64,000 nt of DNA from CAYLYM01 sp964387645 (GCA_964387645.1 CAYLYM010000004.1:8133-72132), one strand, 5' to 3'. Positions 35,522 to 46,755 are shown, counted from the first letter of the stretch. Notes: a model not told the origin generated them from the letters alone. Numbers and translations are program-made.

Positions 35522-35536
35522 AGTTTCTACCTCTCT

Positions 35537-37621
35537 TTATTTCTTTCCCAATATTTTTTCAATTATCTCATTTGCTATATTAGATGGAATAACATCATAA
35601 TGGTCAAATTGCATTGTATAAACAGCTCGCCCTTGAGTTAAAGAACGTAAATCAGTGGCATAACCAAACATGGTACTCAGCGGGACATAACCTTCGATAA
35701 CCTGGGCATCCTTGCGTGGTAAAATACCAGTCACTTTTCCTCGCCGCGAATTAAGATCACCTATCACATCCCCCAAATATTCTTCAGGAACTACTACCTC
35801 TACAGACATAATCGGTTCAAGTAAAATAGGTTCTGCCTTTTGCAAAGCATCTTTTAATGCCATAGAGCCAGCAATCCGAAACGCTAACTCGCTACTATCA
35901 ACTTCATGATAAGATCCATCAATCAAACGTACCTTAATATCAACTACCGGATATCCTGATAATACACCATTTTTCATCGCATCTTCTACACCTGCCTTAA
36001 CCGATGGGATAAACTCCTTCGGAATCACCCCACCCACAATACAACTTTCAAATTCAAACCCCTTACCTTTTTCATTAGGCTCAACTTCTAAAATAACATG
36101 CCCATATTGCCCCCGACCACCAGACTGACGAATAAATTTCCCTTCTGCTGTAACAGATTTTGTAATTGTTTCTTTATAAGCAACTTGAGGTTTTCCCACA
36201 CGGGCTCCTACCTTAAACTCGCGTAGTAAACGGTCTACAATAATTTCAAGATGCAGTTCTCCCATTCCACTAATCAATGTTTGGCCGGTTTCTTCATCTG
36301 TTCTAACACGGAAGGTAGGATCTTCTTCACTCAATTTATTTAAAGCATCATTAAGCTTCTCCTGATCTGCTTTAGATTTTGGTTCAATTGCTACTGAAAT
36401 CACTGGTTCTGGAAAAACCATCGATTCTAAAATTATGGGTTTCTTAGGATCGGACAGCGTCTCCCCAGTTTTAGTGAATTTAAGTCCAACTGCTGCCGCA
36501 ATATCACCGGTGCAAACCTGATCAATATCTTCTCGACGATTAGCATGCATTTGAAGGATACGCCCAAGCCGCTCTTTTTTCTCAGCATTTGTGTTATAAA
36601 CATAACTACCTGTTTTTACAACTCCTGAATACACTCGAAAGAAAGTTAATTTGCCTACATAAGGATCGACCATAATCTTAAAAGCTAAAGCAGAAAAAGG
36701 TTCATCATCAGAAGGTTTACGCTCTATTTCTTTCTCACTTCTGGGATCAATACCTTTAATTGCTGGTATGTCCAATGGCGAAGGTAAATAATCGACCACA
36801 GCATCTAATAAACGTTGAATTCCTTTATTTTTAAAAGCCGAACCTAAAAGAACCGGAACGATGACATTTTGCAATGTCGCTTTACGAATTACAGACTTCA
36901 ATTCTTGCTCAGTGATGTCTCCACCTTCTAAATATTTTTCCATCACATGATCATCAAATTCAGCAACTGTTTCTAAAAGATGTGTCCGATATTCTAAGGC
37001 TTTATCCAGGAGATCTCTAGGTATTTTCTGTTCTATCCAAGTTGTACCCAGAGTAGATTCATCATATATCACGGCCTTCATTCTCACCAGATCAACTAAC
37101 CCCGTAAATAAATCTCCCTCTCCCAGTGGAATTTGTAAAGGAACAGGGTTAGCCCCAAGCCGCATTTTCATCATATCCAGGACATGATAGAAATCAGCAC
37201 CTATTCTGTCCATTTTATTCACAAAAGCAATTCGCGGCACGTTATACTTATCTGCCTGGCGCCAAACTGTCTCGGACTGCGGTTCAACACCACCTACAGC
37301 ACAAAAGAGCGATACCGCACCATCTAAAACGCGTAAAGATCGTTCTACTTCAACAGTAAAATCAACATGTCCTGGCGTGTCTATAATATTGATTCTATGA
37401 TTATTCCATAAGCAAGTTGTAGCCGCTGAAGTGATGGTTATACCTCTTTCTTTTTCCTGCTCCATCCAATCCATTGTGGCGGATCCTTCATGTACTTCAC
37501 CCATACGATGCACCCGACCTGTGTAGAACAATATCCGTTCTGTTGTAGTCGTTTTACCGGCATCAATGTGGGCCATAATACCGATATTTCTTATTTTTTC
37601 TAAAGGATACCGCCTCTGCAT
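35537..37621 (-). CDS. fusA: Elongation factor G
   Basis: GTPase that drives translocation; 694 residues. G1 is AHIDAGKT (residues 17-24), G3 is DTPGHVDF, G4 is NKMDR. Switch I (MEQEKERGITITSAATTC) and domain IV (GRGQYGHVILEVEPNEKG) are intact. Length is normal for translocation-type EF-G. Located between rpsG and rpsJ. Confidence 0.98.
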   Translation of the reverse strand: MQRRYPLEKIRNIGIMAHIDAGKTTTTERILFYTGRVHRMGEVHEGSATMDWMEQEKERGITITSAATTCLWNNHRINIIDTPGHVDFTVEVERSLRVLDGAVSLFCAVGGVEPQSETVWRQADKYNVPRIAFVNKMDRIGADFYHVLDMMKMRLGANPVPLQIPLGEGDLFTGLVDLVRMKAVIYDESTLGTTWIEQKIPRDLLDKALEYRTHLLETVAEFDDHVMEKYLEGGDITEQELKSVIRKATLQNVIVPVLLGSAFKNKGIQRLLDAVVDYLPSPLDIPAIKGIDPRSEKEIERKPSDDEPFSALAFKIMVDPYVGKLTFFRVYSGVVKTGSYVYNTNAEKKERLGRILQMHANRREDIDQVCTGDIAAAVGLKFTKTGETLSDPKKPIILESMVFPEPVISVAIEPKSKADQEKLNDALNKLSEEDPTFRVRTDEETGQTLISGMGELHLEIIVDRLLREFKVGARVGKPQVAYKETITKSVTAEGKFIRQSGGRGQYGHVILEVEPNEKGKGFEFESCIVGGVIPKEFIPSVKAGVEDAMKNGVLSGYPVVDIKVRLIDGSYHEVDSSELAFRIAGSMALKDALQKAEPILLEPIMSVEVVVPEEYLGDVIGDLNSRRGKVTGILPRKDAQVIEGYVPLSTMFGYATDLRSLTQGRAVYTMQFDHYDVIPSNIANEIIEKILGKK

Positions 37622-37653
37622 TATCTAATCACCCCACTGATTCTTCCAAAGTT

Positions 37654-38121
37654 TTACCATCTAAAATGAGCAAACGCTTTATTAGCTTCAGCCATACGAT
37701 GAGTATCTTCTTTTTTCTTAATCGCTGCACCTTCATTTTTGTATGCAGCAATAAATTCATTCGCCAGGCGCTCAGCCATGGTTCGTTCAGACCTTTGCCT
37801 GGCATAATTAACCAACCATCGTATCGCTAACGAGATACGACGTTTTTCTCTGACTTCTACAGGAACCTGATATGTTGCACCACCAACACGACGCGAACGT
37901 ACTTCCAGTACCGGAGAAACATTCTCCATCGCTTTATGAAAAACTTCCAGCGGGTCTTTCTTCAACTTCGCTTCTATAATATCCATCGCTGTATAAAAAA
38001 TCTTTTCTGCCAGGCTTTTTTTACCTTTTAACATAAGTCCATTGATAAACTTGCTTACAAGTTCACTTTTATACTTTGGATCAGGTAATACTTTTCTTTC
38101 AGGCGCTCTTCTTCGTCTCAT
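37654..38121 (-). CDS. rpsG: 30S ribosomal protein S7
   Basis: Head-assembly protein of 155 residues: MRRRRAPERKVLPDPKYKSELVSKFINGLMLKGKKSLAEKI, then NVSPVLEVRSRRVGGATYQVPVEVR. It follows rpsL by 18 bases. Confidence 0.98.
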   Translation of the reverse strand: MRRRRAPERKVLPDPKYKSELVSKFINGLMLKGKKSLAEKIFYTAMDIIEAKLKKDPLEVFHKAMENVSPVLEVRSRRVGGATYQVPVEVREKRRISLAIRWLVNYARQRSERTMAERLANEFIAAYKNEGAAIKKKEDTHRMAEANKAFAHFRW

Positions 38122-38139
38122 GCTACCCTCAAATACTTT

Positions 38140-38514
38140 TTATTTCTTTGGGCGTTTAGTGCCATATTTTGAACGACCTTTTTTCCTATCTTCAACACCA
38201 CTGGTATCCAATGTGCCTCGAATAATATGATAACGCACGCCAGGTAAATCCTTTACACGTCCGCCTCGTATTAACACAATTGAATGTTCCTGGAGATTAT
38301 GCCCCTCACCTGGAATATATGCGGTAACTTCAATTCCATTTGTCAACCGCACACGAGCTACTTTCCTTAAAGCCGAATTTGGTTTCTTAGGAGTTGTTGT
38401 ATATACACGTGTACAAACACCACGTTTTTGTGGTGAACCACCTAATGCTGGTGCTTTGTTTTTCTTTTCAACTTTCTTCCGCCCAAACCGAACTAATTGA
38501 TTTATCGTTGGCAA
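38140..38514 (-). CDS. rpsL: 30S ribosomal protein S12
   Basis: Decoding-site protein of 124 residues. The loop TTTPKKPNSALRKVARVRL and the second loop GGRVKDLPGVRYHIIRGTLD keep the lysines that are usually wild type for streptomycin. A GGAGG ribosome site precedes the ATG. It is the first gene of the str portion. Confidence 0.98.
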   Translation of the reverse strand: MPTINQLVRFGRKKVEKKNKAPALGGSPQKRGVCTRVYTTTPKKPNSALRKVARVRLTNGIEVTAYIPGEGHNLQEHSIVLIRGGRVKDLPGVRYHIIRGTLDTSGVEDRKKGRSKYGTKRPKK

Positions 38515-38556
38515 TGCAACCTCCTTGAAGTATTTCTTAAAAAGTCACAGACTTAA

Positions 38557-38585
38557 AATTTAATATTTTAATATTCTTTATCCAA
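38557..38585 (-). promoter_or_regulatory. Candidate internal promoter before rpsL
   Basis: In the 99-base gap between rpoC and rpsL, minus-strand TTGGAT (38580-38585) and TAAATT (38557-38562) are 17 bases apart. The -10 has the same TAAATTTT context as the chemosensory promoter. The gap has no T-run hairpin, so it may add to read-through transcription. Confidence 0.35.
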
Positions 38586-38613
38586 TTTATTTTTAAAATT
38601 CTTATACTAACTC

Positions 38614-41600
38614 TTACTCAACAGGCAAAGTTTCTTCTACTGTTTCTTCCTTACCAGTAGCTGTTTTTGATTCTACATGAAGCTGCTTGAATTTCTTTAA
38701 ACCAGTACCTACGGGAATTAGATTACCGACAATGACATTCTCTTTCAAGCCATATAAGTAATCCACTTTTCCAGCTACTGCCGCATCAGTCAATACGCGG
38801 GTTGTTTCCTGGAAAGAAGCTGCACTAATAAAACTATCTGTAGTCAATGCAGCTTGAGTAATACCCAATAATACAGGTTCAGAAGTAGCCGGTTCTGCTG
38901 GACGTGCTTCTGCTGGTTTTTTACCATGCTTCTCTAATTGACGATTGGTATATTCAAACTTCATTCGATCTACTAACTGGCGTTTCCGGAAGCGGGAATC
39001 TCCTGGATCGGTAATCACCACCTTGTTTCGGATCTTCTCATTTTCTTCTTTAAAGACAAATTTGTTAATGGTATCACCTTCTAAGAATTTAGTATCACCT
39101 GGATCCAAAACCTTTACTCGTTGCATCATTTGCCGCACAATTACTTCAATATGTTTATCGTCAATACTTACACCCTGAAGTCTATATACTTCTTGAATTT
39201 CGTTTACCAGATATTCCTGGACCTTGTTTGGACCAAGTATCTGCAAAATATCCTGTGGTGCTATGGAGCCTTCGGTCAACATCTCTCCTGCTTTCACATA
39301 ATCTCCATTATGAACAAGGACGTGCTTACTGTAAGGTACCAGATACTTTTTCTGTTCCAAAGTTCCTTCAACAATGATTTCCCGCACACCTCTTTTAATT
39401 GCACCAAATCTGACTACACCATCGATCTCACTAACAACAGCCTGTTCTTTGGGTTTACGAGCTTCAAATAGTTCAGCGACACGAGGTAAACCACCGGTAA
39501 TATCCCGCGTCTTTCCAATCTCCCGCGGAATTCGAGCTAAAATAACTCCAGCTTTAATTTTTTGTCCATCAGTAACGCGAAGTTGGGCTTTAACAGGCAA
39601 AATATGAGTTGCAATAACTTCACCCTCATCATTTAAAATTTCAATATGAGGACTTAGATTTTTATTTCGTGACTCAATAATTACACGTTGTTTTTGCAGG
39701 GTTTGCTCGTCAAGCTCTTCTCTTGCAGTAATATTTTCAACAATATCCACAAATTTTACTGTACCAGATTTTTCAGCCAAAATAACCGTTGAATAAGGAT
39801 CCCACTCGAACAATATATCTCCTTTGGAAACTTTCTGCCCTTCTTCTACAAAAATAACTGCACCAGCCTGAACATTGTACTTTACGAGTGTACGTTCCTG
39901 CTCATCAACAATATGTATTTTTCCATGCTGACCGAGAGCAATGGTCCTTTTTTGGATTGTTCCATCATTTTCTTCAACTTCACCAATTAACTTTCTCAAG
40001 TTTTCAAATTTAATTTTTCCATCAAACCTTGCTACTACTTCGGACTGAGCAGCAATCCGACCTGCAATACCACCAATATGAAAGGTTCGTAAGGTTAACT
40101 GAGTTCCTGGCTCACCAATACTCTGGGCAGCCATAATGCCCACAGCTTCACCAATATTTACTAGGCGTCCAGTTGCCAGGTTTCTTCCGTAACATAATGC
40201 ACATACTCCACGTTCTGCTTCACAAGTAAGAACCGAGCGAATTTTTACCGAATCAAGAGCAGAATCATTGATTGCCTTTGCTTTTTCTTCATCAATAAGT
40301 TCCCCAGCTGCCACAATAAGTTCACCAGTCAATGGATCGTAAACATCATCTACAGCAACACGACCTAACACACGGTCTGCCAGAGATTCAATAATTCGTT
40401 CACCTTCTTTGATTGCATAGGTTTCAATTCCTAAAATAGTACCGCAATCATATTCTGTAATCATCACATCCTGTGCCACATCCACCAATCGCCTAGTCAA
40501 ATAACCGGCATCTGCAGTTTTTAAGGCTGTGTCTGCAAGTCCTTTACGCGCACCATGGGTAGAAATAAAATATTCCTGAACCGATAAACCTTCAAAGAAA
40601 TTCGCCGTAATAGGATTCTCAATAATCTCACCAGTTTGCCCAGTCAGGGTTTTCTGTGGCTTTGCCATTAAACCACGCATTCCTGCCAACTGGCGAATTT
40701 GTTCACGACTTCCCCGAGCACCAGAGTCTGTCATCATATAAAGCGAATTGAAACCATTTTTATGGTTCTTCAATATTTTAAATAATTCGCTTGAAACCTG
40801 TTCGGTCACATGCGTCCAGATATCAATAACTTTATTATATCTTTCGCCATCCGTAATTATTCCCATTTGATATTGTTCTTCAAGCTGACGAACCTCTTCA
40901 TAAGCTTTTTCAATAATTTCCTTCTTGTTTTCTGGAATAACAATATCATCCAGACCAATGCTTGATCCAGCTAATGTGGAATAACGAAAACCTAAATCTT
41001 TCAATCGATCAAGAAATTGGACTGTGGCAAGATTGCCCACTTTCTTATACACTTCCGATACGAACTGTTCCAGATTTTTCTTTGTTAAAAGTATATTAAC
41101 AAAACCCATTTCCTTTGGCACAATAGAATTAAATAGCACCCGGCCAACAGTAGTCTCTATTAATTCTCCATTTACTCTAACTTTTATTTTTGCATGTAGA
41201 TCAACTTTCTTATCATTTAATGCAATTAGTACTTCATCTGGCGAAGCAAAAATTTTACCTTCGCCCATAACCCCTTTCTTTTCCTTTGTAACATAATAAC
41301 AACCAAGCACCATATCCTGTGAAGGAATAGCCAAGGGTCGACCATTGGCTGGCGATAAAATATTATGCGAAGATAACATCAACAAGCGGGCTTCCATTTG
41401 TGCTTCAAACGAGAGTGGTACATGCACAGCCATTTGGTCACCATCGAAGTCCGCATTAAATGCGGCACAAACTAATGGGTGAATTTCAATGGCTTTCCCT
41501 TCAATCAATACAGGTTGAAATGCTTGAATACCTAAACGGTGAAGAGTCGGTGCACGGTTTAACAATACTGGATGTTCTTTAACTATTTCTTCCAGGACCT

Positions 41601-42888
41601 CAAAGACAACGGCATCTCGTTTTTCCACAACCCGTTTGGCACTTTTAACTGTCTTAACAATAGATCGTTCTTGTAATTTACGGATAATAAAAGGCTTAAA
41701 TAACTCCACAGCCATTTCTTTGGGCAATCCACATTCGTAAAGTTTTAATTTTGGACCAACCACAATCACTGAACGTCCAGAATAATCTACACGCTTACCA
41801 AGCAGATTTAAACGGAAACGTCCTTGTTTGCCACGCAGCATATCCGATAGAGACTTTAATGGACGGTTCCCATCGCTCCGGACAGCAGTAGTTCTTTTAG
41901 TATTATCGAAAAGCGCATCAACTGCCTCTTGCAACATCCGCTTCTCATTCCGCAAAATCACTTCAGGGGCCTTAATATCAATCAACTTTTTCAAACGGTT
42001 ATTACGAATAATAACTCGTCGATACAGGTCATTCAAATCGCTAGTCGCAAAACGACCGCCTTCCAAAGGAACCAACGGGCGCAATTCTGGCGGAATGACT
42101 GGAATAACATCTAAAACCATCCATTCTGGTCGGTTCTTCAGCTCTCCATTTTCTCGAGTCCTGAAAGCCTCTACTACCTTCAAACGCTTAAGAGCTTCTT
42201 GTTTTTTTTGTTTCGATTTTTCAGTCTTCAGAACATTTCTTAGCTCTTCCGCCAGTTCATCCACATCAATTCTGCGCAACATTTCTCGAATGGCTTCACC
42301 CCCCATCCCCGCGATAAATTTATCCGGATTATCATCTGGTAAATTCCGCTCTTCGGGAGACAAACCTTCCAACACATTTAGATACTCTTCTTCTGTCAAA
42401 ATATCGCCAACCTTATAGTTGGTTTTTCCTGGTTGAATAACTGCGTAAGCCTCGTAATAAATCACTTTTTCTAAATTCTTAGGCGCAATATTTAACAGGT
42501 AACCGATTTTACTGGGGGTAGAGCGAAAATACCAAATGTGGACTATTGGGACTGCCAGACTAATATGTCCCATCCTTTCACGGCGCACAGCTTTAGTCGT
42601 CACTTCCACACCGCAGCGATCGCAAATAATCCCTTTATAACGAATTCTTTTGTATTTACCACAATGACATTCCCAATCTTTAACCGGACCAAAAATTTTC
42701 TCACAGAAAAGGCCATCTTTCTCAGGTTTAAAGGATCGATAATTTATAGTCTCAGGTTTGGTAACTTCTCCATAACTTTTTTCAAGAATAGCATTTGGAG
42801 AAGCTAAACCAATTGATATTTTAGATATCTGTCCTTTTTTAGTTGAGGCGTCAGAGCCTATTCTGTCTTTATAATCTATTCTTTCCAT
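38614..42888 (-). CDS. rpoC: DNA-directed RNA polymerase subunit beta'
   Basis: The clamp and catalytic subunit, 1424 residues from ATG 42886-42888. It shows the N-terminal zinc site (CHCGKYKRIRYKGIICDRCG), the catalytic Mg loop NADFDGDQ (about 478-485), the bridge-helix region (ARKGLADTALKTADAGYLTRRLVD) and the second zinc site (CEAERGVCALCYG). It is separate from rpoB. An in-frame TTG three codons upstream leaves only a base or two after GAGGG, so the ATG, about 10 bases from it, is a better start. Confidence 0.98.
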   Translation of the reverse strand: MERIDYKDRIGSDASTKKGQISKISIGLASPNAILEKSYGEVTKPETINYRSFKPEKDGLFCEKIFGPVKDWECHCGKYKRIRYKGIICDRCGVEVTTKAVRRERMGHISLAVPIVHIWYFRSTPSKIGYLLNIAPKNLEKVIYYEAYAVIQPGKTNYKVGDILTEEEYLNVLEGLSPEERNLPDDNPDKFIAGMGGEAIREMLRRIDVDELAEELRNVLKTEKSKQKKQEALKRLKVVEAFRTRENGELKNRPEWMVLDVIPVIPPELRPLVPLEGGRFATSDLNDLYRRVIIRNNRLKKLIDIKAPEVILRNEKRMLQEAVDALFDNTKRTTAVRSDGNRPLKSLSDMLRGKQGRFRLNLLGKRVDYSGRSVIVVGPKLKLYECGLPKEMAVELFKPFIIRKLQERSIVKTVKSAKRVVEKRDAVVFEVLEEIVKEHPVLLNRAPTLHRLGIQAFQPVLIEGKAIEIHPLVCAAFNADFDGDQMAVHVPLSFEAQMEARLLMLSSHNILSPANGRPLAIPSQDMVLGCYYVTKEKKGVMGEGKIFASPDEVLIALNDKKVDLHAKIKVRVNGELIETTVGRVLFNSIVPKEMGFVNILLTKKNLEQFVSEVYKKVGNLATVQFLDRLKDLGFRYSTLAGSSIGLDDIVIPENKKEIIEKAYEEVRQLEEQYQMGIITDGERYNKVIDIWTHVTEQVSSELFKILKNHKNGFNSLYMMTDSGARGSREQIRQLAGMRGLMAKPQKTLTGQTGEIIENPITANFFEGLSVQEYFISTHGARKGLADTALKTADAGYLTRRLVDVAQDVMITEYDCGTILGIETYAIKEGERIIESLADRVLGRVAVDDVYDPLTGELIVAAGELIDEEKAKAINDSALDSVKIRSVLTCEAERGVCALCYGRNLATGRLVNIGEAVGIMAAQSIGEPGTQLTLRTFHIGGIAGRIAAQSEVVARFDGKIKFENLRKLIGEVEENDGTIQKRTIALGQHGKIHIVDEQERTLVKYNVQAGAVIFVEEGQKVSKGDILFEWDPYSTVILAEKSGTVKFVDIVENITAREELDEQTLQKQRVIIESRNKNLSPHIEILNDEGEVIATHILPVKAQLRVTDGQKIKAGVILARIPREIGKTRDITGGLPRVAELFEARKPKEQAVVSEIDGVVRFGAIKRGVREIIVEGTLEQKKYLVPYSKHVLVHNGDYVKAGEMLTEGSIAPQDILQILGPNKVQEYLVNEIQEVYRLQGVSIDDKHIEVIVRQMMQRVKVLDPGDTKFLEGDTINKFVFKEENEKIRNKVVITDPGDSRFRKRQLVDRMKFEYTNRQLEKHGKKPAEARPAEPATSEPVLLGITQAALTTDSFISAASFQETTRVLTDAAVAGKVDYLYGLKENVIVGNLIPVGTGLKKFKQLHVESKTATGKEETVEETLPVE

Positions 42889-42938
42889 AAATGGCAAGCC
42901 CTCTTTTATTAATCTAAATAAGCCGCCCTTAAAAGGGT

Positions 42939-45900
42939 TTATTCAGTTTTTACATCAAGGCCTAGTCCTTGTAATTCTTTAACAAGAACATTAAAAGATT
43001 CTGGGCGACCTGGTTCTGGAAGATTATCTCCCTTCACAATAGCTTCATATACCTTAGTGCGCCCCTGCACATCATCGCTTTTGTATGTTAGAATTTCTTG
43101 TAAAGTATGGGCTGCACCATAGGCTTCTAATGCCCAGACTTCCATTTCTCCAAATCGTTGACCACCAAATTGCGCTTTCCCACCAAGAGGTTGTTGAGTA
43201 ATTAACGAATATGGACCAATAGAACGAGCATGAATCTTATCATCCACCATGTGTGATAATTTCATCATGTAGATATAACCAATCGTTACTTCCTGATCAA
43301 ACGGTTCGCCCGTTTGACCATCATATAAACGCATTTTACCGGAGACTGGAAGACCAGCTTTTTTCAATTCTTCAATAACTTCTTCGTAAGTCGCACCATC
43401 AAAAACCGGAGTAGCATAGTATTTATTTAATACTTTTCCAGCCCATCCCAGAGTTGTCTCGAAAATCTGACCCAGATTCATCCGTGAAGGAACGCCTAAA
43501 GGGTTCAATACAATATCCACTGGAGTTCCATCAGGCAGGAAGGGCATATCCTCTATGGGAACAATTTTAGCGACAACTCCTTTGTTTCCATGTCGCCCGG
43601 CCATTTTATCGCCAACCTTTAATTTCCGTTTCTGTGCTACATAAACTTTTGCCAATTGGACAATTCCCGGAGGTAATTCATCACCAATCATAATTTTGTA
43701 TTTTTCGGTCCGTAGGTCGTTTTCCAATTCTCGCATTAAGTTTTTATATTCAGAAAAAGTTGACCTCACTTTATCATTCAATTCAGAATCAGAAAACCAT
43801 GGTTCGATATAATCAATTAAATCAATTTCTGTTTTTTCCAGCGCCTCGCGGGTTAATTTGGCTTTAGGTTTAACCAGAGTTTTCCCTGCTTTCGTTTTAA
43901 CACCTAATGTAGGAATATCTCCGAATTCGCTTACAAGATAATCCAACAAGCGGTCTCGCATAGCTTTTGTCTTTTCTTCAAACTGTTTTTCTAACCGTTC
44001 AATCTTCTTCTTGTCTTCTTTTTTGGTTTTCGGATCCTTTTTCTTTCGTGAAAATAGCTTTGCATCAATAACAATTCCCTGCATACCTGAAGGCAATTTC
44101 AAACTGGCATCTTTCACATCTCCAGCTTTGCTACCGAAAATAGCTTTCAATAATTTTTCTTCCGGGGTGGGTTCTGTCTCTCCTTTTGGTGTTACCTTTC
44201 CAACAAGTATATCACCTGCACGAACTTCTGCACCTACTCTAATGATTCCATTTTCATCTAAATTTTTAGTTGCTTCTTCACTTACATTAGGGATCTCTCT
44301 TGTTAATTCTTCTTCGCCACGTTTAGTATCTCGCACTTGTGTCTCAAACTCTTCTATATGAATAGATGTGTAAACATCGTCCCGAGCAATTCTTTCAGAA
44401 ATAACAATAGCATCTTCAAAATTATATCCATTCCAGGGCATGAAAGCCACAAGGATGTTTTTACCCAGCGCTAATTCACCTCGATCGGTGGAATGACCGT
44501 CCGCTAAAATATCCCCCTTCTTAACACGTTGGCCTTCAGAAACTAAAGGCCTTTGATTAATGCAAGTATTTTGATTTGTCCGAACGAATTTTAAAAGCCG
44601 ATATTCAACACGCTGAGCTTCGCCGGTCAGAATTTGCCTGATATCAGATACTGCTCCTGGATCAACTTTAATTACAATTTTTTCACTATCCACCTTCTCA
44701 ACAACACCATCTACATCTGACCGAACAATCGCTCCTGAATCTTCGGCGACTTTTTTTTCCATTCCTGTTCCTACAATTGGAGCCTCAGGTCTGATGAGTG
44801 GTACTGCCTGGCGTTGCATGTTCGAACCCATTAGGGCCCGGTTAGCGTCATCATGTTCCAAGAACGGAATTAAAGAAGCAGCAGCAGAAACAATCTGATT
44901 CGAAGCAACATCAATATATTGCACATCTTTGGGTGAAGCTAAAAGAAAATCGCTTCGTTGCCTGACTTTAACCAAATCACGCTTAAACTCGCCTGTTTTT
45001 TCGTCAACAGGTGCATTAAATTGAGCAATTACCGTTCGTTCTTCATCATCCGCTGAGAGATATTCAATTTTATCAGTAACTTTACCGTTTTCAACTTTGC
45101 GATAAGGGGTTTCAATAAATCCAAATTCATTTACTATAGCCAGTACGCAGAGCGAAGAAATTAAACCAATATTTGGACCTTCAGGTGTCTCTATTGGACA
45201 CAATCGACCATAATGAGTGTAGTGAATATCGCGGACTTCAAAACCAGCTCTCTCTCGAGTTAATCCACCCGGCCCAAGGGCACTCATCCGCCGTTTATGG
45301 GTGAGCTCAGACAACGGATTGGTTTGGTCCATGAATTGAGAAAGCTGTGAAGTACCAAAAAATGTATTAATAACAGAGGTAATAGCTCGCGCATTAATCA
45401 ATTCTTGCGGAGTTAGCGTCTCAGCATCACCTAAATTCATCCTTTCTTTAATTGTACGAGCCATACGAGTTAAACCCAGATTCATCTGAGCAGAAAGCTG
45501 CTCACCCACTGTGCGGACTCGCCGATTACCCAAATGGTCTATATCATCCGTTGACCTTTTACCATCTCGTAAGTCAATCAAGTACTTTATAATCTCAACA
45601 AAATCTTCTTTTGTAAGAACTGTATTTTCAATATCAACATTTAAACCAAGTTTTTTATTTAAGCGATAACGCCCAACTTTACCCAACTCGTACCGCTTAG
45701 AATTGAAAAACATTTTATCTAAAAGACCACGTGCAGTTTCAAGATCAGGTGGTTCCCCAGAACGTAACAAACTATAAATTTTTCTTAATGCAGATTCTTC
45801 ATCCTTAGCATCATCCCGTTCAAGGGTATTTAAAATAATGTTGGGCATGGTCGGATCATTCACCTGCCTCAAACGAATCGAATTCAATCCGCTGGCCTTC

Positions 45901-46715
45901 AATGCCTCTACTGCCTCTTCATCAAGTTCGGTCCCTTCTTCTAATAGAACCTCACCTGTAGTCTGATTTACAATATCTTCGACAGTTCTTCGCCCCACCA
46001 ATTCTAGTGTATCTGTCTTTTGCAAATCAATCTCTTCAATAAGACCAAAAGTTTCCAGAATCTCTTTATCGGTAACGAATCCTAAAGCACGGAGAAATGT
46101 GGTTACATAAAATTTCTTTTTGCGGTCAATATAAACATGCAGACAATCATTGACATCAGTCATAAACTCCACCCAACTGCCACGGAACGGAATAACCCGT
46201 GCGGAGTATATTTTTGTTCCGTTCGGGTGAATACTCTCATCAAAGAAAACCCCGGGAGCCCGGTGTAACTGATTGACAATAACCCGCTCTGCTCCATTAA
46301 TAATAAAGGTTCCGCGCGTTGTCATATAAGGCAGATTGCCCAAATAAACATCTTGCTCAATTGTCTCGGTGTAATTATCCGTCTCCCCCGTAGTATCTTT
46401 AATTGACAAACGCAACTTAGCTTTAAGTGGCACAGCGTAAGTCAGTCCCCTTTCCCGACATTCCTGAACAGAATATTTGGGTTTATCTAAATAATACTCA
46501 ACAAAATCTAATATAAAGTTTTCCCGACTATCAACTATCGGGAAAGTGCTCAAAAAAACTGCTTGTAACCCTTTTTCTTCCCTTTTATCCGGGGGGACAT
46601 CCTCTTGCAAAAATTCCTTAAAAGAACGAAGTTGAATATCCAGCAAATCTGGATATTCAATCTTCGTAGGAATTTTTGAGAATGAATGTCTTTGAATTAA
46701 ACTATTATTGTTCAA
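42939..46715 (-). CDS. rpoB: DNA-directed RNA polymerase subunit beta
   Basis: Forms the catalytic cleft with beta'. About 1258 residues. The rifampicin-binding region (FFGTSQLSQFMDQTNP, then LSELTHKRRMSALGPGG) carries the usual sensitive-type Asp, His and Ser. The C-terminal half contains GRHGNKGVVAKIVPIEDMPF and the C-terminal QPLGGKAQFGGQRFGEMEVWALEAYGA. The longest frame opens at GTG 46722-46724 but GAGAGG abuts it; TTG 46713-46715, about 8 bases from GAGG, is preferred as the start. Confidence 0.97.
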   Translation of the reverse strand: MNNNSLIQRHSFSKIPTKIEYPDLLDIQLRSFKEFLQEDVPPDKREEKGLQAVFLSTFPIVDSRENFILDFVEYYLDKPKYSVQECRERGLTYAVPLKAKLRLSIKDTTGETDNYTETIEQDVYLGNLPYMTTRGTFIINGAERVIVNQLHRAPGVFFDESIHPNGTKIYSARVIPFRGSWVEFMTDVNDCLHVYIDRKKKFYVTTFLRALGFVTDKEILETFGLIEEIDLQKTDTLELVGRRTVEDIVNQTTGEVLLEEGTELDEEAVEALKASGLNSIRLRQVNDPTMPNIILNTLERDDAKDEESALRKIYSLLRSGEPPDLETARGLLDKMFFNSKRYELGKVGRYRLNKKLGLNVDIENTVLTKEDFVEIIKYLIDLRDGKRSTDDIDHLGNRRVRTVGEQLSAQMNLGLTRMARTIKERMNLGDAETLTPQELINARAITSVINTFFGTSQLSQFMDQTNPLSELTHKRRMSALGPGGLTRERAGFEVRDIHYTHYGRLCPIETPEGPNIGLISSLCVLAIVNEFGFIETPYRKVENGKVTDKIEYLSADDEERTVIAQFNAPVDEKTGEFKRDLVKVRQRSDFLLASPKDVQYIDVASNQIVSAAASLIPFLEHDDANRALMGSNMQRQAVPLIRPEAPIVGTGMEKKVAEDSGAIVRSDVDGVVEKVDSEKIVIKVDPGAVSDIRQILTGEAQRVEYRLLKFVRTNQNTCINQRPLVSEGQRVKKGDILADGHSTDRGELALGKNILVAFMPWNGYNFEDAIVISERIARDDVYTSIHIEEFETQVRDTKRGEEELTREIPNVSEEATKNLDENGIIRVGAEVRAGDILVGKVTPKGETEPTPEEKLLKAIFGSKAGDVKDASLKLPSGMQGIVIDAKLFSRKKKDPKTKKEDKKKIERLEKQFEEKTKAMRDRLLDYLVSEFGDIPTLGVKTKAGKTLVKPKAKLTREALEKTEIDLIDYIEPWFSDSELNDKVRSTFSEYKNLMRELENDLRTEKYKIMIGDELPPGIVQLAKVYVAQKRKLKVGDKMAGRHGNKGVVAKIVPIEDMPFLPDGTPVDIVLNPLGVPSRMNLGQIFETTLGWAGKVLNKYYATPVFDGATYEEVIEELKKAGLPVSGKMRLYDGQTGEPFDQEVTIGYIYMMKLSHMVDDKIHARSIGPYSLITQQPLGGKAQFGGQRFGEMEVWALEAYGAAHTLQEILTYKSDDVQGRTKVYEAIVKGDNLPEPGRPESFNVLVKELQGLGLDVKTE

Positions 46716-46755
46716 AGAAATCACCTCTCTCTAAATTCAAAATAACTTAAAATAA

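Noticed and set aside
41828..42418. A 196-codon plus-strand frame
   Set aside because: Antisense to the conserved part of rpoC; rich in Ser and Arg as expected of a shadow frame.
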